Shown here piece by piece: positions 43,088-51,307 of a stretch of 64,000 bases of DNA. The stretch lies in the NCBI RefSeq assembly GCF_914271485.1, contig NZ_CAJZAG010000016.1:62001-126000 (forward strand). The letters are read 5' to 3'. Source of the stretch: Cupriavidus pampae (GTDB taxonomy: Bacteria > Pseudomonadota > Gammaproteobacteria > Burkholderiales > Burkholderiaceae). The notes under the pieces are model-generated. The model saw nothing but the letters and a program-made list of their open reading frames with translations, was not told where the DNA came from and ran no database searches. Position numbers and translations under genes: made by a program. The stretch's first letter is position 1. Each line of letters opens with the position of its first letter.

Positions 43088-43807
43088 ATGCCCAAAATTC
43101 TGACCGCATCGCGGTCGCATGACGTGGCCCTTCAGGGGGCCATTTTGCTTTATGGGCAGGGGCCGGGGCAGTTTTCCTACGGCACGGCTCACCGCATCGA
43201 GTTGGACGCCGCAGGGCGCCCGGTGCTCGGCGCCGGCGTGCCGCTCAATCGTTCGGCCGTAATTCACGCTGTCCGTGAGGTTGCGGCGCACGCGTTGCCC
43301 AAGGGTGAGTTCCTGACACCCAACGTGCTGTCGATCAGCGCCAACGCGGTGACTTGGTGGTGCCCTGCTGCGAAGCGCCGCGTGTTCTTCAAGTGCAAGG
43401 AGCTTGGCGAGCGCACTGCCATTGTTTCGCACCCCGCGCTGGTGTTTCAGGCTTCCCAGTCCGGCTTCAGCGTCTTTGCGCTGGAGGTCGACGAACGCCC
43501 GGAGCCGGACAGCACGCTGTTCGAGCCTCCGTACTTCAACACGTGGAATCGCGGAAAGATCTGCATCGGCTCGGCTCAGGTGCCGAAGCAGATCGACGTG
43601 GCTTCGATCTCTGGCTGGGAGGAGGGCTTCTTCAACTCGGCCTTTACCCACCCCAATCACGGCGACAAACGCGTGGAGTACGAACGCGGCGTCTTTGCCT
43701 TCTGGAAGGACATGCTCGATGGTCAGTTTCCTGACTTTCCGAAGCAGGTTCTCGTCCCAATGAAACTGAAGCTGGGCGATTTGATCGCCGGCAAAATGGA
43801 GAATTAA
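43088..43807 (+). CDS. PRTRC system protein B, E2-like (Prok-E2 family D)
   Basis: A 239-residue protein of the E2/UBC-like group. The active-site region reads PPYFNTWNRGKICIGSAQ, with the candidate catalytic Cys at residue 159 (codon 43562-43564), as in eukaryotic E2 enzymes with N..G.IC. E2 enzymes take a ubiquitin-like protein from the E1 by thioester exchange. GGAGGG lies 6 bases before ATG 43088; only 2 bases separate it from gene A. Confidence 0.88.
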   Translation: MPKILTASRSHDVALQGAILLYGQGPGQFSYGTAHRIELDAAGRPVLGAGVPLNRSAVIHAVREVAAHALPKGEFLTPNVLSISANAVTWWCPAAKRRVFFKCKELGERTAIVSHPALVFQASQSGFSVFALEVDERPEPDSTLFEPPYFNTWNRGKICIGSAQVPKQIDVASISGWEEGFFNSAFTHPNHGDKRVEYERGVFAFWKDMLDGQFPDFPKQVLVPMKLKLGDLIAGKMEN

Positions 43808-43809
43808 TC

Positions 43810-44451
43810 ATGCATCCTGCCGATATGGCTTTGCAGCAGTCGTTTCCCTCCGTGATGGTGCCGCGCCACGGCGCGTTGCCGCCGCTGGAGCAGTCCGGTG
43901 AGCGTCTGCTCATTGCGGCTAACGGTGTGTTCCTCGAGATCGTGCGGCCGTGGCTGCGCGTTGTTCGCCGACTCGGCGAGTTCCAGCATCGCATTGCCAT
44001 CCCGTATGGCGATGCGACGGAACTGACGGAACTGCGCTGCGGCCGCGTGCCGCCGGCGCTCATCGGTGAGTTTGCCGACATGGCGCGCGCGGCGTATCCG
44101 AATGAAACCGGGGCGTTCGTGGTCTGGAATGCTAGTACCGAACAGTTCCGCCTGATTCCGGTGCGAATCCTGACGCAGGGTACCGGCCATCTCAAGTACG
44201 ACCGTCCCGAGCTCGGTGTCGATGATGTCTTGGTGGTCGACTGCCATTCTCATGGTCGCTACCCGGCATTCTTCTCGGCAACGGACGATGCGGATGACCG
44301 GCACGACGTGAAGTTCGCGTTCGTGATCGGCAACTGCAATGCGGCGGTACCATCGCTGGCCTTACGTCTATGCGCCAAGGGCATCTTCGAGAACGTCGAG
44401 CGGGTCCCGCATGGTTGGTACGACGCGGCGCGCGCGGAGGTGCTGGCATGA
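43810..44451 (+). CDS. PRTRC system protein A, JAB/JAMM-domain protease
   Basis: A 213-residue protein with the metalloprotease signature: Glu99 in YPNETGAF, His146-x-His148, seven residues, Ser156-x2-Asp159 (VVDCHSHGRYPAFFSATDD). This is the zinc site of JAB/MPN deubiquitinases. It would trim or remove the ubiquitin-like protein C. The N-terminal 90 residues are a separate domain. The stop overlaps the E1 start by 4 bases. Confidence 0.9.
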   Translation: MHPADMALQQSFPSVMVPRHGALPPLEQSGERLLIAANGVFLEIVRPWLRVVRRLGEFQHRIAIPYGDATELTELRCGRVPPALIGEFADMARAAYPNETGAFVVWNASTEQFRLIPVRILTQGTGHLKYDRPELGVDDVLVVDCHSHGRYPAFFSATDDADDRHDVKFAFVIGNCNAAVPSLALRLCAKGIFENVERVPHGWYDAARAEVLA

Positions 44452-45251
44452 CCTTCGTCCATCGCATTCCAGAGCACATGCTGCATCGGGCCTGGAGCGT
44501 ATCCGTTGTGGGTGCCGGCGGTACCGGCAGCGCATTGCTGCCGAATCTTGCACGCCTGCATCATGCAATGCTCGAGCTGGGTCACCCCGGCGGCATCGAC
44601 TGCACGGTCTACGATGACGATACCGTCAGCGAGACCAACGTCGGCCGTCAGGGCTTCTATCCGGTGGACGTGGGCCAGTACAAGGCGCCGTTGATCGTGA
44701 ACCGGCTCAACAACCTGATGGGTACGCGCTGGGAAGCGCATACCCGGCGCGTCGGGTCCGGAGATCGCTTCGCGTGTGACATGGTGATTGGCTGCGTTGA
44801 TAGCCGTGCCGCGCGCAAGGCGATTGTGGGTGCCATGCAGCGCGGCACCGGTGGTTACTACCTCGACTGCGGCAACAACGCAGATGACGGGCAGGTGATC
44901 CTCGGGCAGGTCGGTGGCGATGCAAAGGAGCGCCTGCCGCACGTTGGCGATCTGTACCCGCAGCTGCTGGATCCGAAAGGAGACAAGGCTGATACCGCGC
45001 CTTCGTGCTCGATGGCCGAGGCACTGCAGAAGCAGTCCTTGGTCATCAACATGGCGATCGCTGTGCAGGCGTATAACCTGCTCTGGACGTTGTTCCGTAC
45101 CGGCACGCTACAGCATTGCGGCGCGTTCGTGAACCTGGCGACGGGGAGAGCGAGTCCGCTGCCTGTTGATCCCGTCGTATGGGAGCGCTTCGGCTATAAG
45201 CTTGGCGCACCCAAAGCACGAGCGAAACGCAAGCCTACTCAGTCTGTTTGA
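44448..45251 (+). CDS. PRTRC system ThiF/E1-like enzyme
   Basis: A 267-residue E1-like adenylating enzyme: VVGAGGTGSALLPNLARL (20-37) for ATP, YDDDTVSETNVGRQGF (55-70), GCVDSRAARKAIV, and Cys187 in APSCSMAEALQKQ, at the place of the E1 catalytic Cys. It would adenylate the C-terminus of the ubiquitin-like partner and form a thioester. Last gene of the operon, coupled to A by ATGA. The following CCCGATTCGTCGGGA with TTTTTT is a terminator. Confidence 0.92.
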   Translation: MTFVHRIPEHMLHRAWSVSVVGAGGTGSALLPNLARLHHAMLELGHPGGIDCTVYDDDTVSETNVGRQGFYPVDVGQYKAPLIVNRLNNLMGTRWEAHTRRVGSGDRFACDMVIGCVDSRAARKAIVGAMQRGTGGYYLDCGNNADDGQVILGQVGGDAKERLPHVGDLYPQLLDPKGDKADTAPSCSMAEALQKQSLVINMAIAVQAYNLLWTLFRTGTLQHCGAFVNLATGRASPLPVDPVVWERFGYKLGAPKARAKRKPTQSV

Positions 45252-45300
45252 CCACCCATTCCCGATTCGTCGGGAGTGGCTTTTTTCTTTTGTCGGCCCG

Positions 45301-45446
45301 TTGCAATCGCGCTTACCTGGCTGCTAATATGCCGCCACACCTCGCGCCTCAGGCGCATCGACTTAGTGGCCACAGCCACACATCTTTCTCATCCCGTTGG
45401 GGCACATGCCCTGGCGGAGTGCTCCACATTTTTTTGGAGCACGTCC
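45301..45446 (+). promoter_or_regulatory. promoter and structured 5' leader (full copy)
   Basis: TTGCAA (45301) and TAATAT (45325-45330), 18 apart. GCGCC-tca-GGCGC then ATCGAC (45344-45361); CATCTTTCTCATCCC; GGGG-cacat-GCCC hairpin (about 45393-45417); GTGCTCC (45419-45425) pairing with GGAGCAC (45436-45442), which holds the ribosome site of ATG 45447. Confidence 0.82.
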
Positions 45447-46163
45447 ATGAGTATCCCTGCCGTTCAATCTCAATCGTCTTCAGCCTTTCGCCAGTTCTTC
45501 GTGGCGTCTCCAAGGCTACCCAAATCGCTGGTCGCAATCGCATTCTCCAATGGGAAGCCGTGGCAACCGCTGCGCTCCCCATTGTTCACGCGGACTGAAG
45601 GTCTCCACTTATGCGAGTACGTACGCGGGCTGGCTTTCGACGAGAGCCGGAACGCGTTTGTGGAGACCGTGCAAGACGGCGTAACGTGGTTCGACGCCGT
45701 GCCGCAGGTCCTCGACGGCAAGCTCGTGCAGTTCTACGCCATCGGACCGGACTGGGGCTGGCAACTCGCCGAAGTTGACCGCGTGCCGCGTGGCGACTCG
45801 CTCTACGTGAACGTGCGGCCTGCCGCGCTGGAATGGATTCAGGCGCTGGCAGCCGACGCTGACGTGGGTCGTGCTGCGTTCTGCTCCTTCCTCATCGCTG
45901 GCTATGTCGAACAGCGCATGGAGCTTAAGCACGCGCTCGACCTCTCGCGCTTCGACGCGCTGCTCTGCATTGCCAGCAAGGCGCCGGTTGGCGCCAACGT
46001 TGTGCGTATCGCTGTGGTCGCGGAGAGCTGGATTGGCATTGTGGATGCGCTCGCGCATCTCAGTCCCGACCCCGCGTTCAATGCGCTCGCGCAACAGACC
46101 CGGCGCGAACGCATTGTTGATGCCATTCTCGACCAGCTGGCCCGCGAGATCGGCGGCGTCTGA
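45447..46163 (+). CDS. unknown backbone protein
   Basis: A 238-residue soluble protein (SSAFRQFFVASPRLPKSLVA, GPDWGWQLAEVDRVPRGDSL) with a helical C-terminal half. Start ATG 45447 is fixed by the SD-hairpin. No family recognised. Downstream of the PRTRC operon with its own promoter. Confidence 0.65.
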   Translation: MSIPAVQSQSSSAFRQFFVASPRLPKSLVAIAFSNGKPWQPLRSPLFTRTEGLHLCEYVRGLAFDESRNAFVETVQDGVTWFDAVPQVLDGKLVQFYAIGPDWGWQLAEVDRVPRGDSLYVNVRPAALEWIQALAADADVGRAAFCSFLIAGYVEQRMELKHALDLSRFDALLCIASKAPVGANVVRIAVVAESWIGIVDALAHLSPDPAFNALAQQTRRERIVDAILDQLAREIGGV

Positions 46164-46188
46164 TTTTTTTCTCTAATCATTAAACCCA

Positions 46189-46239
46189 TGCGGGGCATCG
46201 CCCGCAAGGGAGTGCTCCGCCAACCTCAGGAGCCTTGCA
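46189..46239 (+). promoter_or_regulatory. structured 5' leader (operon-internal copy)
   Basis: TGCGGG-gcatcg-CCCGCA (46189-46206) and GCTCC (46214) pairing with GGAGC (46229-46233), the ribosome site of ATG 46240. No promoter boxes or first hairpin. Confidence 0.75.
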
Positions 46240-46578
46240 ATGCCTCAGATTACCCTTTCCCGCACTCAAGTCGCATCCCTCGTCGCATTCTGCGACGCCG
46301 CCGGATCCAGCACGTTCTTTATCGCGAAGGATGAGGGAGCCTACGTTGGCTACAGCACGGGGGCAACACCCGATAAACAATGCATTTTTTACTTCAAGGG
46401 TTGCAATCCAGCGAAGGATGCAGATTTCTACGAGAACACTCTGCGCATGTTCGGCGGCGATGATTTCGGGGAGCATATGCAACTGTCGGACTTGCGCAAG
46501 GCGTTGGAAGATCCGGCGATGAAGACCGTTCGCATCAAGCTGACAACCACATCGATTCGCATGGAGGCTTTCTCCTGA
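46240..46578 (+). CDS. DUF3085-like protein
   Basis: A 112-residue protein: STFFIAKDEGAYVGYSTG, GCNPAKDADFYEN and RMFGGDDFGEHMQLSDLRKA. The late F-G-G-D-D box and general plan resemble DUF3085 proteins of plasmids; function unknown. Confidence in the family name is moderate. Confidence 0.65.
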   Translation: MPQITLSRTQVASLVAFCDAAGSSTFFIAKDEGAYVGYSTGATPDKQCIFYFKGCNPAKDADFYENTLRMFGGDDFGEHMQLSDLRKALEDPAMKTVRIKLTTTSIRMEAFS

Positions 46579-46588
46579 TTCGAATGGG

Positions 46589-46744
46589 TTGCCGTCAGGC
46601 GAGCACGCTGTTAAGATTTAAACACCTACCGCGTCTCAGACGCATCGACCTTTCCGGTTGTATAGCCGGACATCTGTTTTTCTCTCACCTACGGGCCACC
46701 ACGCCCGTAGGCATGTTGGCCCTTCTTTTTTTCCAGAGGCCATC
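46589..46744 (+). promoter_or_regulatory. promoter and structured 5' leader (full copy)
   Basis: TTGCCG (46589) and TAAGAT (46612-46617), 17 apart. GCGTC-tca-GACGC then ATCGACC (46631-46650); TCCGG...CCGGA; CATCTGTTTTTCTCTCACC; TACGGGC-caccac-GCCCGTA (46690-46709); TGGCC (46717) pairing with GGCCA (46738-46742) beside the AGAGG ribosome site. Confidence 0.82.
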
Positions 46745-47218
46745 ATGTTCAAGCGTATCGCTTCGCTTTTCCTTGCTTCGATCATCTTCACCGGCTGCGC
46801 AGCTCAGCAGACGTCTCCGAACAGCTATCGCAGTTCGGAAGCGCTCCGCACGGGTTCCGCGGAAGTCGTCACCGTCGTTCGTCTCCGTCAGGTCACGATC
46901 GTCGAAAGCGACGGCTACTCGTCGGCCAACAGCGGTATCCCCGGTGTTGTCGGCGCGTTGGTCGGTGGATTGCTCGGCGCGCGTGTGATTGGCGGCGGCA
47001 ATGGCCGCTATGTCGCAGGCGCGATGTCCGGCACCGTCTCCGCGGTGCTGGCACAGGGCGTTGCATCGCAGCTCAACCGGCGAGCCGGCGTGGAAGTCAT
47101 TGTCCGCAAGGAGAATGGCAGCCAGATCGTCGTCACGCAGGATGCGGATCAGCAGTTCGCAACCGGGCAGCAGCTGTACCTGGTGTCGTCCGGTAACGGC
47201 TACCGTCTTACGCGTTAA
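46745..47218 (+). CDS. lipoprotein with glycine-zipper region
   Basis: A 157-residue protein with lipobox FTGC (Cys about residue 18) and a Gly-rich hydrophobic stretch (GIPGVVGALVGGLLGARVIG) as in the 17-kDa antigen/SlyB group of outer-membrane lipoproteins. The C-terminal half is beta-rich (EVIVRKENGSQIVVTQDADQ). Strong leader and promoter upstream; surface-exclusion or envelope role is possible but not shown. Confidence 0.8.
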   Translation: MFKRIASLFLASIIFTGCAAQQTSPNSYRSSEALRTGSAEVVTVVRLRQVTIVESDGYSSANSGIPGVVGALVGGLLGARVIGGGNGRYVAGAMSGTVSAVLAQGVASQLNRRAGVEVIVRKENGSQIVVTQDADQQFATGQQLYLVSSGNGYRLTR

Positions 47219-47339
47219 GCGGACTCCGGTCGGAGTTCCATCTCGTTCTCTCCCGCGCGGCTTGCCGCGCGGGCCAACCCCCTAGCAAGCCCGAGAGGGC
47301 TTGCCCAAGCCCCGAGGCTTCGGCAAGTCGCTTTCACCC

Positions 47340-47441
47340 GCGTCCATCGACGCATCGACCCTGTCCGGCACTGCCCGGACCAACCCAGTTGGGACACTCG
47401 TCCCGCAGGGAGGGGGTGTCCCGTTCTTACTTTGGATACCC
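47340..47441 (+). promoter_or_regulatory. structured 5' leader (no promoter seen)
   Basis: GCGTC-catc-GACGC then ATCGACC (47340-47360); GTCCGG...CCGGAC; TGGGA-cactcg-TCCC (about 47389-47404); GGGTGTCC (47414-47421) pairing with GGATACCC (47434-47441) immediately before ATG 47442. An upstream hairpin CTTGCC...GGCAAG (47300-47328) takes the place of a promoter. Confidence 0.75.
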
Positions 47442-47825
47442 ATGAAACTCCCCAAATCTTTTACCCGTCGGCATCCGCCGACTCATTCCGCTGCATGCGA
47501 AGTCGTCCGTCAGGATGCCTGCCGCGTGCTGCGTCGTTTCGCCGGTGACATGGCGCTGCGCCCACGCGATTACACGATCCATGAACATCGCCAGCGTCGT
47601 CGCGATGTGAACGTGTTCGCATTGCACACCGATTCGTTGCTGGTCGAGATTCAACACCCTGCCGGCGCGGAGGGTGGCGTGCGCATGTCCTACCGGACGT
47701 GCCGCAGCCGGGATGATCTGACCGGTGGCCGTGACAACGCGGTCACCATGGAGTCGTTGGCCAGCGACCAAGGCTATGCCGATCTCGTCGCCACGCTTCG
47801 CGTGGTCGCCGGGCGTCGTCGTTAA
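47442..47825 (+). CDS. unknown basic protein
   Basis: A 127-residue Arg/His-rich protein (FTRRHPPTHSAACEVVRQDA, HEHRQRRRDVNVFALHTD). No family recognised. First gene of a run with the two membrane proteins after it. Confidence 0.6.
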   Translation: MKLPKSFTRRHPPTHSAACEVVRQDACRVLRRFAGDMALRPRDYTIHEHRQRRRDVNVFALHTDSLLVEIQHPAGAEGGVRMSYRTCRSRDDLTGGRDNAVTMESLASDQGYADLVATLRVVAGRRR

Positions 47826-47834
47826 GGGGAATCT

Positions 47835-48305
47835 ATGTCTACGCTCATCAAGGTGACTTTTCTCGCCACGTCGGGGGAAGAGGTATCTGGCAAGGCGAAG
47901 ATCGATCGCCCCAAAGGCCTCGTAACGTTGCCGACGCGCATCTCGGCGTCCATCGACCGCGCCAAATCGGCGGGAGAGGGGTTCGAGGTCGTGGCCCATG
48001 ACAACGGGTACTTGTATCCGTTGTTGCATGTGTCGGGCAGTCAGTACCGGCTGGACGCAAGTTCCCGTCAGCGCCATGGGCTTCTGAGCCTTGCCTGGCG
48101 TGCGATCACGGCGCCCCATAAGGATCAACGCCAGCAGTATGGGCGTTTCGCCCATACGCTCTCAGCGGCCGCGCTGATCGGGTTCGTCGGCTATGTCAAC
48201 TCGGTTCCGGCCTGGTCGCTTTATGCCGCGTTGCAGGCGTTCTGCCTGTTCTCGGGTGGTGTTGTATTATTCATGGCAGGAGCAGTCCTAGCCAAAGGAG
48301 ATTGA
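47835..48305 (+). CDS. membrane protein, unknown
   Basis: A 156-residue protein with a beta-rich N-terminal half (STLIKVTFLATSGEEVSGKA) and two C-terminal membrane helices (LSAAALIGFVGYVNSVPAW, ALQAFCLFSGGVVLFMAGAV). AAGGGGAA lies 6 bases before its ATG, 9 bases after the previous stop. Confidence 0.65.
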   Translation: MSTLIKVTFLATSGEEVSGKAKIDRPKGLVTLPTRISASIDRAKSAGEGFEVVAHDNGYLYPLLHVSGSQYRLDASSRQRHGLLSLAWRAITAPHKDQRQQYGRFAHTLSAAALIGFVGYVNSVPAWSLYAALQAFCLFSGGVVLFMAGAVLAKGD

Positions 48306-48306
48306 C

Positions 48307-48399
48307 ATGATGGGCATCGTAGTTCTGATCTTATCGGTCGGCATTTCGGCGTTCTTGCTGTGGGCAGACCGCAACGGCCGTCGCGTCCACAAGGACTGA
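48307..48399 (+). CDS. 30-residue membrane peptide
   Basis: ATG 48307 has AAAGGAG 7 bases upstream and directly follows the previous stop. It encodes MMGIVVLILSVGISAFLLWA then DRNGRRVHKD: one membrane helix with a basic tail. Likely real because of the ribosome site and operon spacing; function unknown. Confidence 0.6.
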   Translation: MMGIVVLILSVGISAFLLWADRNGRRVHKD

Positions 48400-48433
48400 G
48401 GCCACAACCTTCTCAGGAGCCGATTCGTCGGCT

Positions 48434-48458
48434 CACCGCTTGAACGCGTCCCTCGGGG
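48434..48458 (+). terminator. rho-independent terminator
   Basis: ACGCG-tccctcgggg-CGCGT followed by TTTTTT. Confidence 0.8.
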
Positions 48459-48483
48459 CGCGTTTTTTCTTTTCCACACCCAC

Positions 48484-48530
48484 ACGGGAGGCGTCCCGTT
48501 AGGGCGACTCCCCTCCAAAGGAGTATCCCG
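48484..48530 (+). promoter_or_regulatory. structured 5' leader (operon-internal copy)
   Basis: ACGGG-aggcgt-CCCGT (48484-48499) and ACTCC (48507-48511) pairing with GGAGT (48520-48524), the ribosome site of ATG 48531. It lies after a terminator, so read-through or an unseen promoter is needed. Confidence 0.75.
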
Positions 48531-48932
48531 ATGGACGCAACCACCGTCTATGGCGCCGGCCTGGCCAGCTATCCCGCTGGCGTACTGCTGCGCGCATCCG
48601 TGTATTCGACCAACCTGCGCGCCGCCATCTCGCTCGTCTGCGCCGATGACGGCATGCCGTACGGCGCGCTGTCTGTGAACCTGCCGGAGACCGAGCTTGC
48701 CGATGACGAGATTCTCGTCGCGGCGGACTGGAACCTCCCCGCCGATCTCAAGGCGGCATTGCTTGCGACTGGGAAGTTCGTCCAGACCGGGCGCTGGAGT
48801 CAGGTTGGCCACGGTCGTGGCGAGATCTGGCGCATTGCTGATGCAGAGATGCTTTCCCATATCTCAGGGGTGCGGATCGTCGCCACCCGCGGCAAGCCGA
48901 TGCGTCGCGCAGCCGCTGCGGCCGCAGCCTGA
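48531..48932 (+). CDS. unknown protein
   Basis: A 133-residue protein (GAGLASYPAGVLLRASVYST, PYGALSVNLPETELADDEIL, IWRIADAEMLSHISGVRI) ending in a poly-Ala tail. No family named with confidence. Confidence 0.6.
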   Translation: MDATTVYGAGLASYPAGVLLRASVYSTNLRAAISLVCADDGMPYGALSVNLPETELADDEILVAADWNLPADLKAALLATGKFVQTGRWSQVGHGRGEIWRIADAEMLSHISGVRIVATRGKPMRRAAAAAAA

Positions 48933-48954
48933 GCCAACATTCCTTCCAACCCAT

Positions 48955-49000
48955 TCGGGGCACGTCCCCGAGTGGGCGTGCTCCGTCTCTGGAGCGACCC
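48955..49000 (+). promoter_or_regulatory. structured 5' leader (operon-internal copy)
   Basis: TCGGGG-cacgt-CCCCGA (48955-48971) and GCTCC (48980-48984) pairing with GGAGC (48991-48995), the ribosome site of ATG 49001. Confidence 0.78.
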
Positions 49001-50245
49001 ATGTACATGATCCATATCGGCCAGCGCGCCGAGCACCGCACGACGCTCGCCGGCGTGCTCGAGTATCTGAACGCCGATCGCGACGGCCGCGCGGTACCGC
49101 GCCTCGAGGACATCGCGGTGCGGCACATTGAACGCGGAGAGATTCCCATCGAGCGCCTCAGGTCCGGCAGTTTTGCCGTTCGAGCCAAAGGCACCCGACG
49201 CGGGATCATCAGCGCCATCATCGATGAGGTGGATCGGTTCATCGTCCGACCGCATGGTGTGGTACTACGGCCGCACGAGATGAGCCGCGCATCCTGGGGC
49301 GCCGTCGTTGCAGCTGGCCGTCTCGGATACTTTCCGGAGGAGGCTATCGACATGTCGCACGATGACGCGGGCCCGCTCTTCCAGACGGCTGATCTCTTCG
49401 AAGAGAAAGGGGCGTTCGACATCGCCGCTTACGTCCACGCTGAGTTCATTCGCCGCTTTGGCTTTGGCACGAACGGACTGCAGTATGACGCCGACCAAAG
49501 CCCGAACAGCCGGCACGAGGTCCACGTTGCCTACGCGCTGGCGCGCGGGGACAAGGTGCGCGACTGCGTGATCAACACGTATCGCGAGCACCCGGACTAC
49601 GGCCGCCATGATCTTTGGCTGCGCCCGTTGGTCGAAGTGCCTGCGCTGCGTGGCGCGCTATCGCTCAGCGTATTGCGGGCGCTGTGCAGCGTGATGCGTG
49701 GCGACAAGCTCGAGATCACAAGTCAAAACGTTGGCAAACTGCTCTCGGCCCTGCGCCATGTCCCCCGCGAGGGAGGGCTTGTGGACGTCGATGACGCGCT
49801 TTATGCCGCAGGCATTCTGTCCGTACGCTCGATGCCGGCTCTGCAGCCGCTCTCGGGCGAGCACGCGAGGCCGGTCACGCCTTTGGCCGCACGCATCCAA
49901 GCCGATATCTTGCAGCGCCAATATCGTGAGAGCGTCGAAGTTGCCCAGTCCGAGCGCAACGCCCGGAGCATTAGCCTGCGTGAGTTCGATCGCCGTACCC
50001 GCGCGGCTGCGGTACACCGCGACGGCCACGGCTTCGAATGGTCAAATCGCGTCGCACTGGCGGTCATGCAGCGTGACATTGCGGCCGTCTTGCAGATCTT
50101 CGATAGCCCCCGGGATTGGAACACTGACACCAAGCGCGCACTACGCGACGAGCTCGGGATCTCCGCAAAGGCCGCGACATGCGCTTCGCCGGATCATAGA
50201 TTGAACGGTGCTGAGGTGGTCGTTTCAGGCGTGTGCCCCGGCTAA
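49001..50245 (+). CDS. unknown 414-residue backbone protein
   Basis: Soluble, mixed alpha/beta, with IIDEVDRFIVRPHGVVLR, AAYVHAEFIRRFGFGTNG and VALAVMQRDIAAVLQIFD. The last ten codons lie inside the terminator hairpin at 50235-50262. No family recognised. Confidence 0.65.
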   Translation: MYMIHIGQRAEHRTTLAGVLEYLNADRDGRAVPRLEDIAVRHIERGEIPIERLRSGSFAVRAKGTRRGIISAIIDEVDRFIVRPHGVVLRPHEMSRASWGAVVAAGRLGYFPEEAIDMSHDDAGPLFQTADLFEEKGAFDIAAYVHAEFIRRFGFGTNGLQYDADQSPNSRHEVHVAYALARGDKVRDCVINTYREHPDYGRHDLWLRPLVEVPALRGALSLSVLRALCSVMRGDKLEITSQNVGKLLSALRHVPREGGLVDVDDALYAAGILSVRSMPALQPLSGEHARPVTPLAARIQADILQRQYRESVEVAQSERNARSISLREFDRRTRAAAVHRDGHGFEWSNRVALAVMQRDIAAVLQIFDSPRDWNTDTKRALRDELGISAKAATCASPDHRLNGAEVVVSGVCPG

Positions 50246-50262
50246 GTCCGGGGCTTTTTTTT
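50235..50262 (+). terminator. rho-independent terminator overlapping the gene end
   Basis: GCCCCGG-ctaagt-CCGGGGC with eight Ts; the stop codon TAA is in its loop. Confidence 0.9.
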
Positions 50263-50271
50263 GGTTGCGTT

Positions 50272-50805
50272 ATGCAAATCCCTACGAACAATACGGTCGG
50301 ACAGATCGCGATGATTTGCGAAATTGCATTGGCAATCTGCCTATTCGCACTGTTACCGGCGAGATGCCGGGAGATCCTGCAATTGTTCTGGCGGGGGAGC
50401 GGCGCAGCCGAGGAGGCTCGCTTGAGTACCGATCCGCTGGATGTAAAAATCTCCGATCTCCCGCGACAGGGGTTGGGGAACAGGGTCGATGAATGGTCTG
50501 CCGAGACACGAAGAGGTCGCACCGGCCTTGGCTTTGACGATTGGCTGGAAGGCATCGCGTTGCCCGTAGCTGCGGCCCGTGCCGGGATGCGCATCCTGCG
50601 GGATGACCTCCGCTTTGTCATTTGCCATGGCGCGCGTTACACGATCTCCGATAGCGTGCGCGGTGCACGCGTTTTCGAATGTCGGATCGACGGCCGTTTT
50701 CCCGTCGTCGCGTTCATCGACGATCAAGGACGCCGGGGGCCTTGGGTCACGATTCCCAAGCTCTTCACGATCGAAGAAATCGTTGGCATGACACCTCAGC
50801 CTTAA
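50272..50805 (+). CDS. single-span membrane protein, unknown
   Basis: A 177-residue protein with an N-terminal membrane helix (GQIAMICEIALAICLFALL) and a soluble C-terminal domain (FVICHGARYTISDSVRGARV, GRRGPWVTIPKLFTIEEIVG). Starts 10 bases after the terminator T-run; no good ribosome site. No family recognised. Confidence 0.6.
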   Translation: MQIPTNNTVGQIAMICEIALAICLFALLPARCREILQLFWRGSGAAEEARLSTDPLDVKISDLPRQGLGNRVDEWSAETRRGRTGLGFDDWLEGIALPVAAARAGMRILRDDLRFVICHGARYTISDSVRGARVFECRIDGRFPVVAFIDDQGRRGPWVTIPKLFTIEEIVGMTPQP

Positions 50806-50820
50806 ATAAAAAGCCCGACG

Positions 50821-50845
50821 AAGCCGAAGCCGAACGGCTTTTTTT
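50821..50845 (+). terminator. rho-independent terminator
   Basis: AAGCCG...CGGCTT followed by TTTTTT. Confidence 0.75.
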
Positions 50846-50909
50846 GTCCTCATTCGGCAGAAACAGTATTGTTTTATGTGAGCTTACTGCGGAAATAGGT
50901 CGAGCATGC

Positions 50910-51305
50910 TTATACTTTTGCGGGCTCCCCTTGGGCCCCTTCGACGGTGACGCCGGGGCTCACAGGTCCTTCGTAGCCAATGCCTGCAATGCGCGAGATG
51001 GTCCCCTCAAGCGCCGCATTGGGGCCAAGCCGGATGGTGCCCGCATAGGCAATGCGCCCCTTGACCCTTCCATTGATGTGAAGGGACACGCGCGAGATGA
51101 CGTCGCCCTCGACAGTGCCGTCCACGAGAATGTGATCGCCTTCGACCGTGCCGCGGATCAGGCCTTCCGCCCCGACCTGCACAAGGCCTTGCGACGATCG
51201 GAGGTCGCCGCCTACCAGTCCGAAGCAACTGATACCGTGGTCTGCTGTAACGTGGCCATGGATGCTGAGACCGGGAGCAATGAGGCTGAATTGAGCGTTG
51301 GACAT
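50910..51305 (-). CDS. bactofilin-like protein
   Basis: A 131-residue protein of repeating beta strands: SIHGHVTADHGISCFGLVGG, LIRGTVEGDHILVDGTVEGD, SRVSLHINGRVKGRIAYAGT. This is the right-handed beta-helix of bactofilins, polymers that act as cell scaffolds and in some species help ParABS. On a plasmid it could serve in partition or conjugation. ATG 51305 follows 2 bases after the upstream stop. Confidence 0.85.
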   Translation of the reverse strand: MSNAQFSLIAPGLSIHGHVTADHGISCFGLVGGDLRSSQGLVQVGAEGLIRGTVEGDHILVDGTVEGDVISRVSLHINGRVKGRIAYAGTIRLGPNAALEGTISRIAGIGYEGPVSPGVTVEGAQGEPAKV

Positions 51306-51307
51306 GG

